The notes under the pieces are model-generated. The model had not been told where the DNA came from. It searched no databases and saw only the letters and a list, made by a program, of their open reading frames with translations. A stretch of 64,000 nucleotides of DNA. Origin: Methylocystis sp. B8 (GTDB lineage: Bacteria; Pseudomonadota; Alphaproteobacteria; Rhizobiales; Beijerinckiaceae). The position numbers were made by a program, and so were the translations under genes. Shown piece after piece: positions 38,531 through 47,800 of this stretch. Numbering within the stretch: the first letter of the stretch is position 1; the number at the start of each line of letters is the position of its first letter. The stretch spans positions 310,001-374,000 of the forward strand of contig NZ_VBTZ01000003.1 of the NCBI RefSeq assembly GCF_005771425.1, written 5' to 3'.

Positions 38531-39534
38531 TGCGATCGGATTTGCGCGATCCACGACTCATTTTGCTTGCGCTGGCGATGCTGTCGCTAGTCGCCACCTT
38601 TTTGGCGCCGAAGATTACGATCCAGCGTCCGTCTTTCGATTTCGTCGCCATCGTCGACATTACCGGCAGCATGAACGTTCGCGATTATGCGGCGTCTGGC
38701 CGGCCGGTCAGCCGGCTCGAGGCCGTAAAGACGGCGCTTCGCACGACGCTCGCCGAATTGCCCTGTCCGTCGCGTGTTGGTCTGGGAATTTTCAGCGAAC
38801 GCAGGACATTTCTGCTGTTTGCGCCGATCGACGTCTGCGCCGATTTCGCTCCGCTCGTATCCGCGATTGATGCGCTCGACTGGCGCATGGCCTGGGAAGG
38901 CGACAGTCGTGTGTCGGCTGGCCTTTTCCGCGCTATCGAAATCGCGCGTGATTTAAAAAGCGATCTCCTGTTCTTCACCGACGGACAGGAGGCGCCGCCG
39001 CTCCCGGCGCGTGGCGCGCCGTCTTTTGAAGGGCGCGCCGGCGAAGTGCGCGGGCTCATCGTCGGCGTCGGCGGTTATGATCTTTCGCCAATCCCGAAAT
39101 TTGATGACAGAGGACGTGAGATTGGATTCCTCGGCGTGGACGACGTTCCACATGAGAGCCGCTTCGGATTGCCGCCTGAAGGCGCTGAGCGGCGCGAGGG
39201 CTACAACGCGCGCAACGCGCCATTCGGCGCAACTGCCGCAGTCGGCGTCGAGCATCTGTCTTCGGTGAAGGAAGACTATCTTCGTTCGCTCGCAGAGAAG
39301 ACCGGTCTTTCCTATGCCTATCTCGAAGGCGGAAAGGGATTGTGGAAGGACTACGCCGCAGTAGCCTCCATTCGGCCGCGTGACGCGACGTTTGACTTAA
39401 CTCCGTTCTTCGGCGCGGCGGCTGCGCTTTTTACTTTTTCGGCGGCGGCCGGACCTTTGCTCGCGCAAGCTTTCGCTCAAGCGCGCCGAACCGCGCCCTT
39501 CATCCATCATCCTCAGCTAGGGAGATCCAAATGA
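38527..39534 (+). CDS. mxaL: MxaL, von Willebrand factor A protein
   Basis: 335 residues. Helix near 12-28, VWA domain with IVDITGSMN at about 43 (the metal-site motif DxTxS variant), a third conserved Asp in FFTDGQEAPP, and a C-terminal helix. It resembles BatA/BatB-type proteins. Overlaps mxaK and mxaD by four bases each. Confidence 0.92.
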   Translation: MMRSDLRDPRLILLALAMLSLVATFLAPKITIQRPSFDFVAIVDITGSMNVRDYAASGRPVSRLEAVKTALRTTLAELPCPSRVGLGIFSERRTFLLFAPIDVCADFAPLVSAIDALDWRMAWEGDSRVSAGLFRAIEIARDLKSDLLFFTDGQEAPPLPARGAPSFEGRAGEVRGLIVGVGGYDLSPIPKFDDRGREIGFLGVDDVPHESRFGLPPEGAERREGYNARNAPFGATAAVGVEHLSSVKEDYLRSLAEKTGLSYAYLEGGKGLWKDYAAVASIRPRDATFDLTPFFGAAAALFTFSAAAGPLLAQAFAQARRTAPFIHHPQLGRSK

Positions 39535-40055
39535 GAAAGTTGTTGGGGCTTGTCGCTCTTCTGATTTGCGCGCCCGCGCTCGCCCACGGGCCGACGCCGA
39601 TCAAGGTCGACGAGTCGATCGTCATCGCCGCGGATCCCAAAGCCGTGTGGGCCGTTGCTGGAAAATTCGATGGGCTCGCAAAGTGGAATCCTGACGTTCA
39701 GAGCGTAAAGGCCACGGGCGGAGATGCCCCGGGCGCCGAGCGCGAAGTCACTTTCAAAAAAGGAGGCGTTTTGAAGGAAGGGCTCGATGAATATGATCCG
39801 GCGGCCTTCAAAATGTCGTGGCGTATGTCAGATCCAAACCTCGATGCGATGCCGGTGAGCTCCTATACGCTCACCGTCACGATCGCGCCCGCGTCGGGCG
39901 GAGCGAGTCTCGTGAAATGGTATGGCCGTCTCTATCGAGGCGATACGAGCAATGAGCCGCCGGAAAACCTCAATGACGATGCGGCGCGCGCGGCGATGTC
40001 GAGCTATTTGCACGATGGTCTTCAAGGTCTAAAGCAGAAAGTGGAAGGGAAATAG
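39531..40055 (+). CDS. mxaD: MxaD, SRPBCC-type periplasmic protein
   Basis: 174 residues with a signal peptide (LLGLVALLICAPALA) and a SRPBCC/polyketide-cyclase-like domain (ESIVIAADPKAVWAVAGKFD, then LAKWNPDVQSVKA). MxaD stimulates electron transfer between methanol dehydrogenase and cytochrome cL in Methylorubrum. Overlaps mxaL by four bases. Confidence 0.92.
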   Translation: MRKLLGLVALLICAPALAHGPTPIKVDESIVIAADPKAVWAVAGKFDGLAKWNPDVQSVKATGGDAPGAEREVTFKKGGVLKEGLDEYDPAAFKMSWRMSDPNLDAMPVSSYTLTVTIAPASGGASLVKWYGRLYRGDTSNEPPENLNDDAARAAMSSYLHDGLQGLKQKVEGK

Positions 40056-40064
40056 TGGCAGCAA

Positions 40065-40571
40065 ATGCGTTTCCGCAGAGCGATCATTCTTGCAAGCGCC
40101 TGCGCGCTCCTCGCCTCTTGCGGCGAAGAGAAGCACGGCGCCGAACAGGATGATGTGATTGAGCCGGAGAGCCGCAAGGGCGCAGATATATGGCTGCGCC
40201 CAACCGATCGAACAGAGCCTGCGCTCTGGCTCGCACGGCGTGAAGCCGGCGCGGAGATCGAGGAAGGCGAACGCGTTGTCGAGCGGATACGCGCAGCCCT
40301 GCTCTTGGCGCAGGCGCATTTCTTGGAGACCGACCGCATGCTTGCCAATCGCACGGCGCAGGTCGGGGAGATGCTTGCGGCGGACGGTCACGCGGAAGAC
40401 TTCGCGCGATTAATCAGATCGCTTGTCGAGGTCGCGGCGACGGCGGGACAAAAGCAGACCTATGGCGAACTCTGCCAACACTATTACAATCTGCGCCATA
40501 GCGGCGTTGAACGCGAGCTGGCGCTGCAGATGCTCGCTTCGCGCTATCGGACGCAAAAGCAATTTAGATAG
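40065..40571 (+). CDS. Lipoprotein at the end of the mxa operon (MxaH-like position)
   Basis: 168 residues. The N-terminus (RRAIILASACALLASC) has a lipobox with Cys19, so it is a predicted lipoprotein. The mature part is helical and acidic/basic mixed (VERIRAALLLAQAHFLETDR), with no membrane helix. It follows mxaD by nine bases. The place is that of mxaE/mxaH in Methylorubrum, but I cannot assign it by sequence. It may help stabilise the assembly complex at the membrane; that is inference. Confidence 0.65.
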   Translation: MRFRRAIILASACALLASCGEEKHGAEQDDVIEPESRKGADIWLRPTDRTEPALWLARREAGAEIEEGERVVERIRAALLLAQAHFLETDRMLANRTAQVGEMLAADGHAEDFARLIRSLVEVAATAGQKQTYGELCQHYYNLRHSGVERELALQMLASRYRTQKQFR

Positions 40572-40575
40572 CCGC

Positions 40576-41208
40576 CTAAACAAGCTTCATCGCGACTTTG
40601 TTTTCGACGGCGATGCGCAAAAGGTCCGCTTTGGAGCGCGCGCCGAGCTTGCGCTTCAGCAAAATGCAATTATTCGCCACGGTCTTGTAAGAGACCTTCA
40701 GAATATGGGCGATCTCGGTCATATCCTTGCCCTCGGCGAGATTACGCAGGATCTCGATTTCGCGGCCGTTCAGCGCGTCGAGGGGATTGCTGGCGTGGCT
40801 CTGATCGGCGAATGCGAGCTTTAGTGCGAGAGTGTTGGAGAGATAGCGTTCGCCCCCAGCTACGGCGCGGATCGCCTTGATGAAGACGCGCGGATCCTCG
40901 TTCTTTGCGACATAACCGCGTGCGCCGCCCTCTATGGCGCGCGCCGCAAATACCGGATCATCGTTCATGGTGAAGACGATGATTTTGGCGTTCACGTCCC
41001 GCTTCAAAATCCGCCGCAGCAATTCGAAGCCGGAGACGCCGGGCAGGTTGATGTCGAGCACCACAATGTCCGGCGGCGCAGAGGCATAGGCGTCAAGCGC
41101 GTCGTCGGCGTTATGCGCCTCCAGCACTTCGATGTCTTTTTGTCCCGAAAGCATGCCGCGGCAGCCCTCGATCACCATGGGGTGGTCGTCGACGATGAGA
41201 ACGCGCAT
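40576..41208 (-). CDS. moxX: LuxR/NarL-type response regulator, MoxX/MxaB-like
   Basis: 210 residues: receiver domain with the phosphorylated Asp52 (VVLDINLPG) and acidic pocket (VDDHP), then a LuxR helix-turn-helix (LNGREIEILRNLAEGKDMTE and SYKTVANNCILLKRK). The start at 41208 begins directly with MRVLIVDDH. It lies convergent to the lipoprotein gene, sharing a 4-base gap, and is divergent from the sensor kinase. By family and place it should control mxa expression, as MxaB/MoxX do in Methylorubrum and Paracoccus. Confidence 0.85.
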   Translation of the reverse strand: MRVLIVDDHPMVIEGCRGMLSGQKDIEVLEAHNADDALDAYASAPPDIVVLDINLPGVSGFELLRRILKRDVNAKIIVFTMNDDPVFAARAIEGGARGYVAKNEDPRVFIKAIRAVAGGERYLSNTLALKLAFADQSHASNPLDALNGREIEILRNLAEGKDMTEIAHILKVSYKTVANNCILLKRKLGARSKADLLRIAVENKVAMKLV

Positions 41209-41323
41209 CCTTTTTTCGCTTGTTTGAGAGCCAGAACTTATGTTGTGGGTACCGGCAGTCTTGTCAATCGACTGTCGGCGTACGTCAACGGCAAAGCGTG
41301 GGACGCGGACGAGGGCGCTCATC

Positions 41324-42700
41324 ATGCGCGGTTTTTCACTCAAGGCCAGACTCGGCTGGTTGATCGGCGTCGTGCTTGGCGCGACGTTGCTGAGCAATCT
41401 TGCAATACAGCTCCTTCACGCCGGACCGCGCGTGCGCGCGGAAGCGGGAAGCAATCTCAGATTGATGCGGGAAGTTGTCTTGGCGACGATAGCAAATCTT
41501 CCCGAAAATGAAGATCCGGCGCCGGCGTTGCAACGCCTCTATGCGTCGCTCGGCAACCTTCGCCATGCAGATGTTGAGATCCTCGCCGCGAATGCAACGC
41601 CGCCGGCGGATTGGCTGGAAAAAATCCGTCATTCCGATCGAGATGTTCCGGAATGGTTTGCGAAGCTGGTTGGCGCGTCGCCAAACGTGATGACAATCCC
41701 CGTAATCGTCGGTGGACGCGCTTATAGCAACATTTTGTTGATCTCGAATCCATTCGACGAACTCGGAGAGATCTGGTCGGATATGGTGTGGCTTGCGGCC
41801 ATTAGCCTCGCAGTCATGCTCGTTTTCCTGACGATCGTTCTCCTGTTCCTGCGCCAATCGCTTGCGCCCTTCGACGCGCTAAAGTCCGGGCTGGCGCAAT
41901 TGGAAACTGGCAAGAGCGGCGTACGCCTGCCGCTCAGCGGAGCGAGCGAATTCAGATCGATAGCCGCCGCTTTAAATTCGCTTGGCGCAACGCTCGACCG
42001 CATCAAGCAGGAGAACCGCGAACTCGTTGATAAGTTGATTCAAGTGCAGGAAGGCGAACGCAAGGAAATCGCGCGCGATTTGCATGATGAGGCGGGCCCT
42101 TGCCTGTTCTCCATACGCGCCACGTCGGCGGCGCTACAGGAGCTGGTCTCGCATCCCTCGCCAGACATCGGACGATTGAGACAGATGAGCGCAACGATCG
42201 ACAAGGCGAGCGAGTCGCTTCAGTCGCTTTTCAGAGGCCTGCTTGGCCGGCTGCGGCCGAAAGGCCTCGAAGAACTCGGTCTAGAGCCGGCGCTGAAGGC
42301 GCTCTTTGCGTCATGGGCGCTCACCCATCCTGAGGTCGATCTACGACTCACCGTCCGTCACGATCTTTCTTCGCTCGATGAGGAGACGGCGCTCGCCGCT
42401 TATCGAGTCGTGCAGGAGGGCGTAACCAATATTTTTCGCCACTCCGGCGCGAATAGGGGCGCGGTCACTTTAGAATTCGGCTTGGAGGCGTCTTCCCATG
42501 AACAGGATGGCGACGCGCCGCAACTAAAAGTCACCATCGAGGACAACGGCGTCGGCATTTCAGAGCGCTTTGCGCCAGGCATGGGACTGCTCGGCATGAA
42601 TGAACGCGTGCGCGCGCTGGGCGGCGAGCAGCGGATCGAAAGTCCGGAGTCCGGCGGCACGCGAATTATTGTATCGCTTCCTTTGCGGGACGACGAATGA
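41324..42700 (+). CDS. moxY: Sensor histidine kinase, MoxY-type
   Basis: 458 residues. N-terminal membrane helix (GWLIGVVLGATLLSNLAI), an extracytoplasmic LapD/MoxY-type domain, a second helix (about 158-180, AAISLAVMLVFLTIVLLF), a HAMP-like linker, the HisKA_3 phosphoacceptor IARDLHDEAGPCL (His about 254) and an ATP-binding domain with DNGVGISERFAPGMGLLG. Divergent from moxX (115 bases), so the two may share a control region. It probably senses a methanol-related signal; the ligand is unknown. Confidence 0.85.
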   Translation: MRGFSLKARLGWLIGVVLGATLLSNLAIQLLHAGPRVRAEAGSNLRLMREVVLATIANLPENEDPAPALQRLYASLGNLRHADVEILAANATPPADWLEKIRHSDRDVPEWFAKLVGASPNVMTIPVIVGGRAYSNILLISNPFDELGEIWSDMVWLAAISLAVMLVFLTIVLLFLRQSLAPFDALKSGLAQLETGKSGVRLPLSGASEFRSIAAALNSLGATLDRIKQENRELVDKLIQVQEGERKEIARDLHDEAGPCLFSIRATSAALQELVSHPSPDIGRLRQMSATIDKASESLQSLFRGLLGRLRPKGLEELGLEPALKALFASWALTHPEVDLRLTVRHDLSSLDEETALAAYRVVQEGVTNIFRHSGANRGAVTLEFGLEASSHEQDGDAPQLKVTIEDNGVGISERFAPGMGLLGMNERVRALGGEQRIESPESGGTRIIVSLPLRDDE

Positions 42701-42987
42701 CGTGACGCAGTCCGCATGCCCCCATTTGCGAGGTGGGAAATTTTGAAAGCGCGAATGGCGAAAGTTTTGAAGGTGAAAGGATACGCGCCCCTCATTCTTC
42801 TCGACCGGAGCCGCCATCTCGGCGGCAACAAAAAAGCCCGGCCCGCAACCCGCCGCGCGTCATCTTGGAAAGGACAAGAGAACGAAATAGGTTATCGCAA
42901 GTTGGCGTCACTGTTCGCCGCTGGTGAAGGAAGCAGGATGCTGTCAAGAACTCGCTTGGCGCCTGAATTGATGTGCGTGGGGGCTTA
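42701..42987. other. Gene-free stretch downstream of moxY
   Basis: No gene is credible. A small hairpin GCCGCC/GGCGGC (42810-42826) followed by AACAAAAAAG could be a transcription stop, though it is short. The rest is unremarkable. Confidence 0.4.
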
Positions 42988-43686
42988 ATGTCGCAGGCGA
43001 TTGAAGTTCAGCGCGTCGACGCATCCTGCCGCGCGGCGCTTGACGAAACAGCGGCCCTCCTCGTCGACGCTTTCCACGACGGCCCGCTGTTCGTGACCGC
43101 CTTTCCCAGCGAGCCGACGCGCGAGTCCGTATTACGGACGCTGTTCGACGCGCTTGTCGAGGACACTGCGCGTTTCGGCGGCCTCCATATCGCCTCCTGC
43201 GACGCGGCCATTGTCGGCGCGCTTCTGTGGTACCCGCCCGGCGCCTATCCGATGACTCTTTCGCGCATTTTAAGGCAGCTTCCGCGGTTCCTCGCCATCG
43301 CCGCGACGAGTCCGCGCGGCCTGCTCGAACTGCGACGCGCGCAGCAGGCCTTCGAGCTGCGCCGCCCCAAAGAGCCGCATGCGCAGGCCTGCTGGCTCGC
43401 CGGACGGGCGGGAGAACGCGTCGGCGTGCGGCTCGCGCGCGCGCTGATGCAGGAAGCCGACAACAATGACTGGTCGATTTATCTCGAAACGCAAAACGAG
43501 CGCACGATGAGTTTCTATCGCCGCATGGGCTGCGAACTCATGGCAGACGGCTTCGAGTGTTTTCCCGGCGCGCCGCTGACATGGATCATGTGGCGCCGGC
43601 CCGGCGCGGGACTCGCGCGCCACAGGCGACGTCAGGATTTGGCGCCGGCCGAACATCCGGAAAACGAGAAGATCGCGTGCTTCTAA
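42988..43686 (+). CDS. GNAT-family N-acetyltransferase
   Basis: 232 residues. An N-terminal helix pair and the acetyl-CoA fold with a C-terminal signature like the family end (NDWSIYLETQNERTMSFYRR MG is split by length; motif IYLETQNERTMSFYRRMG). The acetyl-CoA contact loop reads about GRAGERVGVRLARALMQEAD. Substrate unknown. The ATG at 42988 is chosen with a purine-rich stretch GGGGGC upstream. It stands alone. Confidence 0.7.
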   Translation: MSQAIEVQRVDASCRAALDETAALLVDAFHDGPLFVTAFPSEPTRESVLRTLFDALVEDTARFGGLHIASCDAAIVGALLWYPPGAYPMTLSRILRQLPRFLAIAATSPRGLLELRRAQQAFELRRPKEPHAQACWLAGRAGERVGVRLARALMQEADNNDWSIYLETQNERTMSFYRRMGCELMADGFECFPGAPLTWIMWRRPGAGLARHRRRQDLAPAEHPENEKIACF

Positions 43687-44050
43687 TCAGGGCCTGTTGG
43701 GATTCATCTTGAGTTTATTACGGCGCCGCCGCCGTCCCCTGGACCTTATGTCCTCCTGCATTGGGTAGCGGCCGCAGGGAAGATCGCTTCTGCTTTCAAT
43801 CCGCGCCAGCCGGCGAATATCCCGTTTCGCGCGCCAAAAATTACATCTGTATTTCAATAACAGAGGTGTTCGCATCTTTGTCCTGACCTTAGCGCCAGCA
43901 AAACGCGATACGAAACGCCAGAGGACCGGCTCCCACTTGCGCGAAGATTGCCGCGCGACCTCGCCGAATTCGCTGGAAGTTAAATACAGTGATCAGGAGA
44001 GCAGCGCGCACGCCGCCCGGCCAGATTCACGGCTCCTCCTCGCGGCGCTT
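43687..44050. other. Gene-free stretch with recombinase scrap
   Basis: No intact gene. It holds the 48-base recombinase tail listed next; otherwise short overlapping frames only. Confidence 0.5.
43841..43888 (-). mobile_element. Recombinase C-terminal scrap
   Basis: The minus strand reads GQDKDANTSVIEIQM and a stop. It is nearly the same as the end of recombinase remnant 2 (KDANTYVIEIAI, 26021), and the DNA matches over most of 48 bases. A third trace of the same recombinase family, about 18 kb away. Confidence 0.6.
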
Positions 44051-44720
44051 CTACTGCGGGGCGGTGATAATGCCGACGCCGCGGTCAAGCGGCGTAGCGG
44101 TCGCCGCCAGCTCTTTGGTGCGTGCGTGTGCGACCAGATTGTGAATCACGAGATTAGCCGATGCATTGACGTTCCCTGACGCGCGCAGCGATTGCCACCA
44201 AAGGGCGGACACGCCGGCGACGTGCGGACACGCCATGCTGGTGCCGCTCATCGTCATTAGGCCCCCGCCTGGCTGCGCCGAGAGAATGTCGACGCCCGGC
44301 GCAGCGATTTGAGCCATGGTATTCGAAAAGTGGGCCACATCGTACGTGCCATCGAAGTTTTTCGTCAGCGCAGCCACCGAGACGACATCATTGGCTGCGG
44401 CCGGTAGAGAGGCTGCGATTGTGTAATTTGGCCGGTCACTCTCATTTCCAGCGGCGGCGACAACGACCGCCGTGTCCTGAAAAGCCGCGCGCGCCTTGAC
44501 CATCGTCATGAGCGCGTTGAAAAAAAGAAGGTTAGAGCGATACCCTTCAAGGGCCGTTGAAACCGCCGGCCTTTGCGCCATGCCCGTCATCACCATGCGA
44601 TCGACCGCAGTGACGAAGTCAAAGCCAAGCGACATGGAAATCACATGAGCGCCCTCATTGAGCGCCGCTTTTTCAGAGCGCGCAATTTTTCGCGTATATA
44701 TTGTAATATTTGCGGTTCCA
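44051..44720 (-). pseudogene. Subtilisin-like (S8) protease, C-terminal half only
   Basis: About 220 residues match the second half of a subtilase: GAHVISMSLGFD, the oxyanion Asn in VVAAAGNES, and the catalytic Ser in GTSMACPHVAG with the following helix. The N-terminal half with catalytic Asp and His is absent; upstream of 44720 the frame hits a stop (TGA). It is therefore a truncated gene, inactive alone. Signal peptide and propeptide are missing too. A shorter in-frame start at 44644 exists but would not restore the triad. Confidence 0.7.
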
Positions 44721-45406
44721 AAGACTCACGGTTTCTCAAGCAGCGACTGTTTACAACGCATAGCGTGCGAACAGGCCACATTAGAAATTATGAAAGAGGA
44801 TCTAGAAAAATGCAACTCACAGTTGATAAAAATTTTCCCTCTACTCAATTTGAATCATCAACTCGACATAGCGCGTCACCGCGGGCGCCCGTCAGGGTTT
44901 CTGAAGGCCGGAGCATTTTGACGGAAGCGCGCGTTAGGGCGTGTTTGATTGGAGCGTCAGTTGCGACGCCTGCAGCGCGTTGGATCTTGATCTCCGTACA
45001 CTGACGTTTGCCGGGCGTTTACATTATGCGCCCAGTCAACACATCCCCTTTAAAGTTTGGTCGCCTCTGCTGATCGCCTTCAGTGTCGCGAGAACATGCA
45101 CGCGCGCTTCTTTGCGCACTCATTTCGGCGATGGCGGGGATTCGAGCGGGCCGAGATAGACCGTAATCTATTCATGAGTTGAAGCGGGCGCGCATCACCG
45201 CCCTGCCGAATGTTCGGTTCAGTGAGCGCTGCTCGCCACGCCAAATTGGCGACAGCAGGTCACCGCAAAGAATCGCTGTTGCAGATTTGGCACATTCATC
45301 ACGAAACGACGTAAAAGAGCGTTCGAAGAAGAACACTTGATTGCGAAAAGCCGCCGACCTTGCTCAGTTGCCATCCGAATTCGTTTGCAACGGCGAGGAC
45401 CAGTTA
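44721..45406. other. No gene recognised
   Basis: No convincing gene on either strand. The left part is AT-rich compared with its surroundings, which fits decayed or foreign DNA at the broken end of the subtilase gene. The right end must contain the promoter of the outer-membrane protein gene. Confidence 0.45.
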
Positions 45407-46315
45407 ATGGCCAATAGATTTTTCACGGGCGCGATAATGTCGCTGGCGCTGGCGACGGGATCGGCCCTCGCCGCAGATCTGCCTTCCCTCAAGGCGCCGC
45501 CGGCCTACATGCCGCCGCCGCCAATGTGGACCGGTTTCCATGTGGGTTTGAATGCGGGCGGCGCATGGGGCGCGAGCACGGCGACCAACTTCGCCTCGGC
45601 GCCTTTTCTAATCAATGGCGCCGATAACGTTCCGTGGGCGGCGGCTATGGCGATCGCAGGCACGGGCAGCCTCTCGACGAATAACGCCGGTTTCATCGGC
45701 GGCGGACAGCTCGGTTATGATCTGCAGGTTAGCGATCGCCTTCTTGCGGGAATTGAGACTGACGTTCAAGGACTCGCCGGCGCCGCCAACAACAACGCCG
45801 CCGCAGTGACGCTTTCGCCCACGCCATTGTCGTCGGCAGGGCTTAACCTCCTGACCAGCGTGGCGAGCGGCAAGTCGCTCGATTTTCTCGGCACGGTGCG
45901 TGGGCGGCTCGGCTATCTCATTACGCCGACATTGCTCGCCTATGCGACCGGCGGACTTGCTTACGGCCATGCGACGTCCACGACGAGTTTCTTCCAACAC
46001 GTGCCCAATGATACGCCGGGCTTTTTGCTGATCGGCGCCAGCCAGGGACGATTTTCGGACATGCGGCTCGGTTGGACGGCCGGCGGCGGATTGGAATGGA
46101 TGTTCTGGCCGCAGTGGAGCGCCAAGATCGAATATCTCTTTTACGATCTTGGCGTGGCCGCTTATCCAGTCGCGGTGACCACGGATTGGCATCTTACAAA
46201 TCTCCAGGTCGCCAGCGCCACTCAAGCGCGCGTGCGCTTTGATGGTCATGTCGTTCGAGCGGGCGTGAACTATCACTTCAACTGGGGCGCCGCGCCGGTC
46301 GTTGCGAAATACTGA
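45407..46315 (+). CDS. Outer-membrane beta-barrel protein (Omp25/OmpA-like)
   Basis: 302 residues with a signal peptide (AIMSLALATGSALAAD) followed by LPSLKAPPAYMPPPP, the usual start of Rhizobiales Omp25-type barrels, and beta-strand repeats such as WTGFHVGLNAGGAWGAS, DFLGTVRGRLGYLITP and the C-terminal GVNYHFNWG. Typical of an eight-stranded barrel in the outer membrane. Start by the ATG at 45407 that begins the signal peptide. A terminator-type hairpin follows. Confidence 0.8.
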   Translation: MANRFFTGAIMSLALATGSALAADLPSLKAPPAYMPPPPMWTGFHVGLNAGGAWGASTATNFASAPFLINGADNVPWAAAMAIAGTGSLSTNNAGFIGGGQLGYDLQVSDRLLAGIETDVQGLAGAANNNAAAVTLSPTPLSSAGLNLLTSVASGKSLDFLGTVRGRLGYLITPTLLAYATGGLAYGHATSTTSFFQHVPNDTPGFLLIGASQGRFSDMRLGWTAGGGLEWMFWPQWSAKIEYLFYDLGVAAYPVAVTTDWHLTNLQVASATQARVRFDGHVVRAGVNYHFNWGAAPVVAKY

Positions 46316-46331
46316 AGCTGGGCCAAAAAAA

Positions 46332-46356
46332 GCGCTCGGCCAGGTTGACCGAGCGC
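46332..46356 (+). terminator. Hairpin after the outer-membrane gene
   Basis: GCGCTCGG at 46332-46339 pairs with CCGAGCGC at 46349-46356, beginning 16 bases after the stop, with a poly-A run on its left side. It would be an intrinsic terminator in the reverse sense as well; no long T-run follows on the plus strand. Confidence 0.55.
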
Positions 46357-46567
46357 CAGTCCAAGGGGGAGAGGGAGCTCCTTACGGGTGAAAAACCCGG
46401 CGGGCTGGGGATTGTTCCAAAACGCGCAACATTCGCGTGTAAACGCCGCGACTCAGGTCGATTGCCTTTCCCGCGACTCCCCGTCTTCTTGACGAGACGG
46501 CTCCCTCTATGCCTTTTGGCCGCGATTAAGCCCGCGCCGGCGCACTGCGCCAGGGAGACATAAGCCC

Positions 46568-47770
46568 ATGAATATCCATGAATATCAGGCCAAGGCCGTT
46601 CTGCGCGAATTCGGCGCGCCTGTCGCCGACGGCGTCGCCGTGCTGCGCGCCGAAGACGCGCGCACCGCCGCTGAAAAGCTCCCCGGCCCGGTCTATGTGG
46701 TGAAGGCGCAGATCCACGCTGGCGGGCGCGGCAAGGGCAAGTTCAAGGAAGCGAGCGCTGGCGAGAAGGGCGGCGTGCGCATCGCCAAATCCATCGACGA
46801 GGCCGAAGCTTTCGCCAAACAGATGCTCGGCGCGACGCTTGTCACGCTGCAGACCGGCGACGCCGGCAAGCAGGTCAATCGTCTCTACGTCGAAGACGGC
46901 GCCGACATCGACAAGGAATTCTATCTCTCGATGCTGATCGACCGCTCGACGTCGCGCATCGCCTATGTGGTTTCGACCGAAGGCGGCATGGACATTGAGA
47001 AAGTGGCACATGACACGCCTGAGAAGATCGTGACCTTCTCGGTCGATCCCGCGACGGGACTGATGCCGCATCACGGCCGCCGCGTCGCCGACGCCTTGGG
47101 CCTTAAGGGCGATCTCGCCAAACAGGCCGGGGAACTCACCGAAAAACTCTACGCAGCCTTCGTCGCCAAGGACATGGAGCTTCTCGAAATCAATCCGCTG
47201 ATCGTCACCAAGGACGGCAAGCTGCGCTGCCTTGACGCCAAGGTGAGCTTCGAGAACAACGCGCTCTATCGCCATCCCGACATGGTCGAGCTGCGCGACA
47301 AGAGCGAGGAGGATGAAAAGGAGATCGAGGCGTCGAAATACGACCTCGCCTACATCTCGCTCCCCGGCAATATCGGCTGCATGGTCAATGGCGCCGGCCT
47401 CGCCATGGCCACGATGGACATCATCAAGCTCTATGGCGAGTTTCCGGCGAACTTCCTCGACGTCGGCGGCGGCGCCACGACCGAGAAGGTGACCGCCGCG
47501 TTCAAGATCATTACCGCCGATCCGAACGTGAGGGGCATTCTCGTCAACATCTTCGGCGGCATCATGCGTTGCGACACCATCGCTGAAGGCGTGATCGCAG
47601 CGGTGAAGGAAGTTGGCCTTAAGGTGCCGCTCGTGGTGCGGCTTGAGGGCACCAATGTCGATCTCGGCAAGAAGATCATCAATGAGTCGGGCTTGAACGT
47701 CATTCCCGCCGATGATCTCGATGACGCTGCGCAGAAGATCGTAGGCGCGATCCGGGCTGTGGCGCCGTAA
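46568..47770 (+). CDS. sucC: Succinyl-CoA ligase (ADP-forming) beta subunit
   Basis: 400 residues of normal length. ATP-grasp N-terminus ([20 protein letters not shown], then [18 protein letters not shown]), [18 protein letters not shown] and the C-terminal [19 protein letters not shown] with the glycine-rich [11 protein letters not shown]. Part of the TCA cycle, making succinate and ATP. It resembles sucC rather than malate thiokinase mtkA, whose typical N-terminus differs. sucD, usually the next gene, is not here; a TPR gene follows instead. A GGGAG-like ribosome binding site precedes the ATG. Confidence 0.9.
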   Translation: MNIHEYQAKAVLREFGAPVADGVAVLRAEDARTAAEKLPGPVYVVKAQIHAGGRGKGKFKEASAGEKGGVRIAKSIDEAEAFAKQMLGATLVTLQTGDAGKQVNRLYVEDGADIDKEFYLSMLIDRSTSRIAYVVSTEGGMDIEKVAHDTPEKIVTFSVDPATGLMPHHGRRVADALGLKGDLAKQAGELTEKLYAAFVAKDMELLEINPLIVTKDGKLRCLDAKVSFENNALYRHPDMVELRDKSEEDEKEIEASKYDLAYISLPGNIGCMVNGAGLAMATMDIIKLYGEFPANFLDVGGGATTEKVTAAFKIITADPNVRGILVNIFGGIMRCDTIAEGVIAAVKEVGLKVPLVVRLEGTNVDLGKKIINESGLNVIPADDLDDAAQKIVGAIRAVAP

Positions 47771-47781
47771 TTTAAGGAGCG

Positions 47782-47800
47782 ACCTGCCGTCGCGGCAGGT
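47782..47800 (+). terminator. Short hairpin after sucC
   Basis: ACCTGCC at 47782-47788 pairs with GGCAGGT at 47794-47800, twelve bases after the sucC stop. No T-run. It may end the sucC transcript, which would make the absence of sucD a real operon end. Confidence 0.4.

Noticed and set aside
41324-42700. MoxY-type kinase start further upstream
   Set aside because: The frame can be extended 28 codons to 41240, but that part runs into the opposing moxX promoter and is not hydrophobic; the ATG at 41324 starts the first membrane helix.
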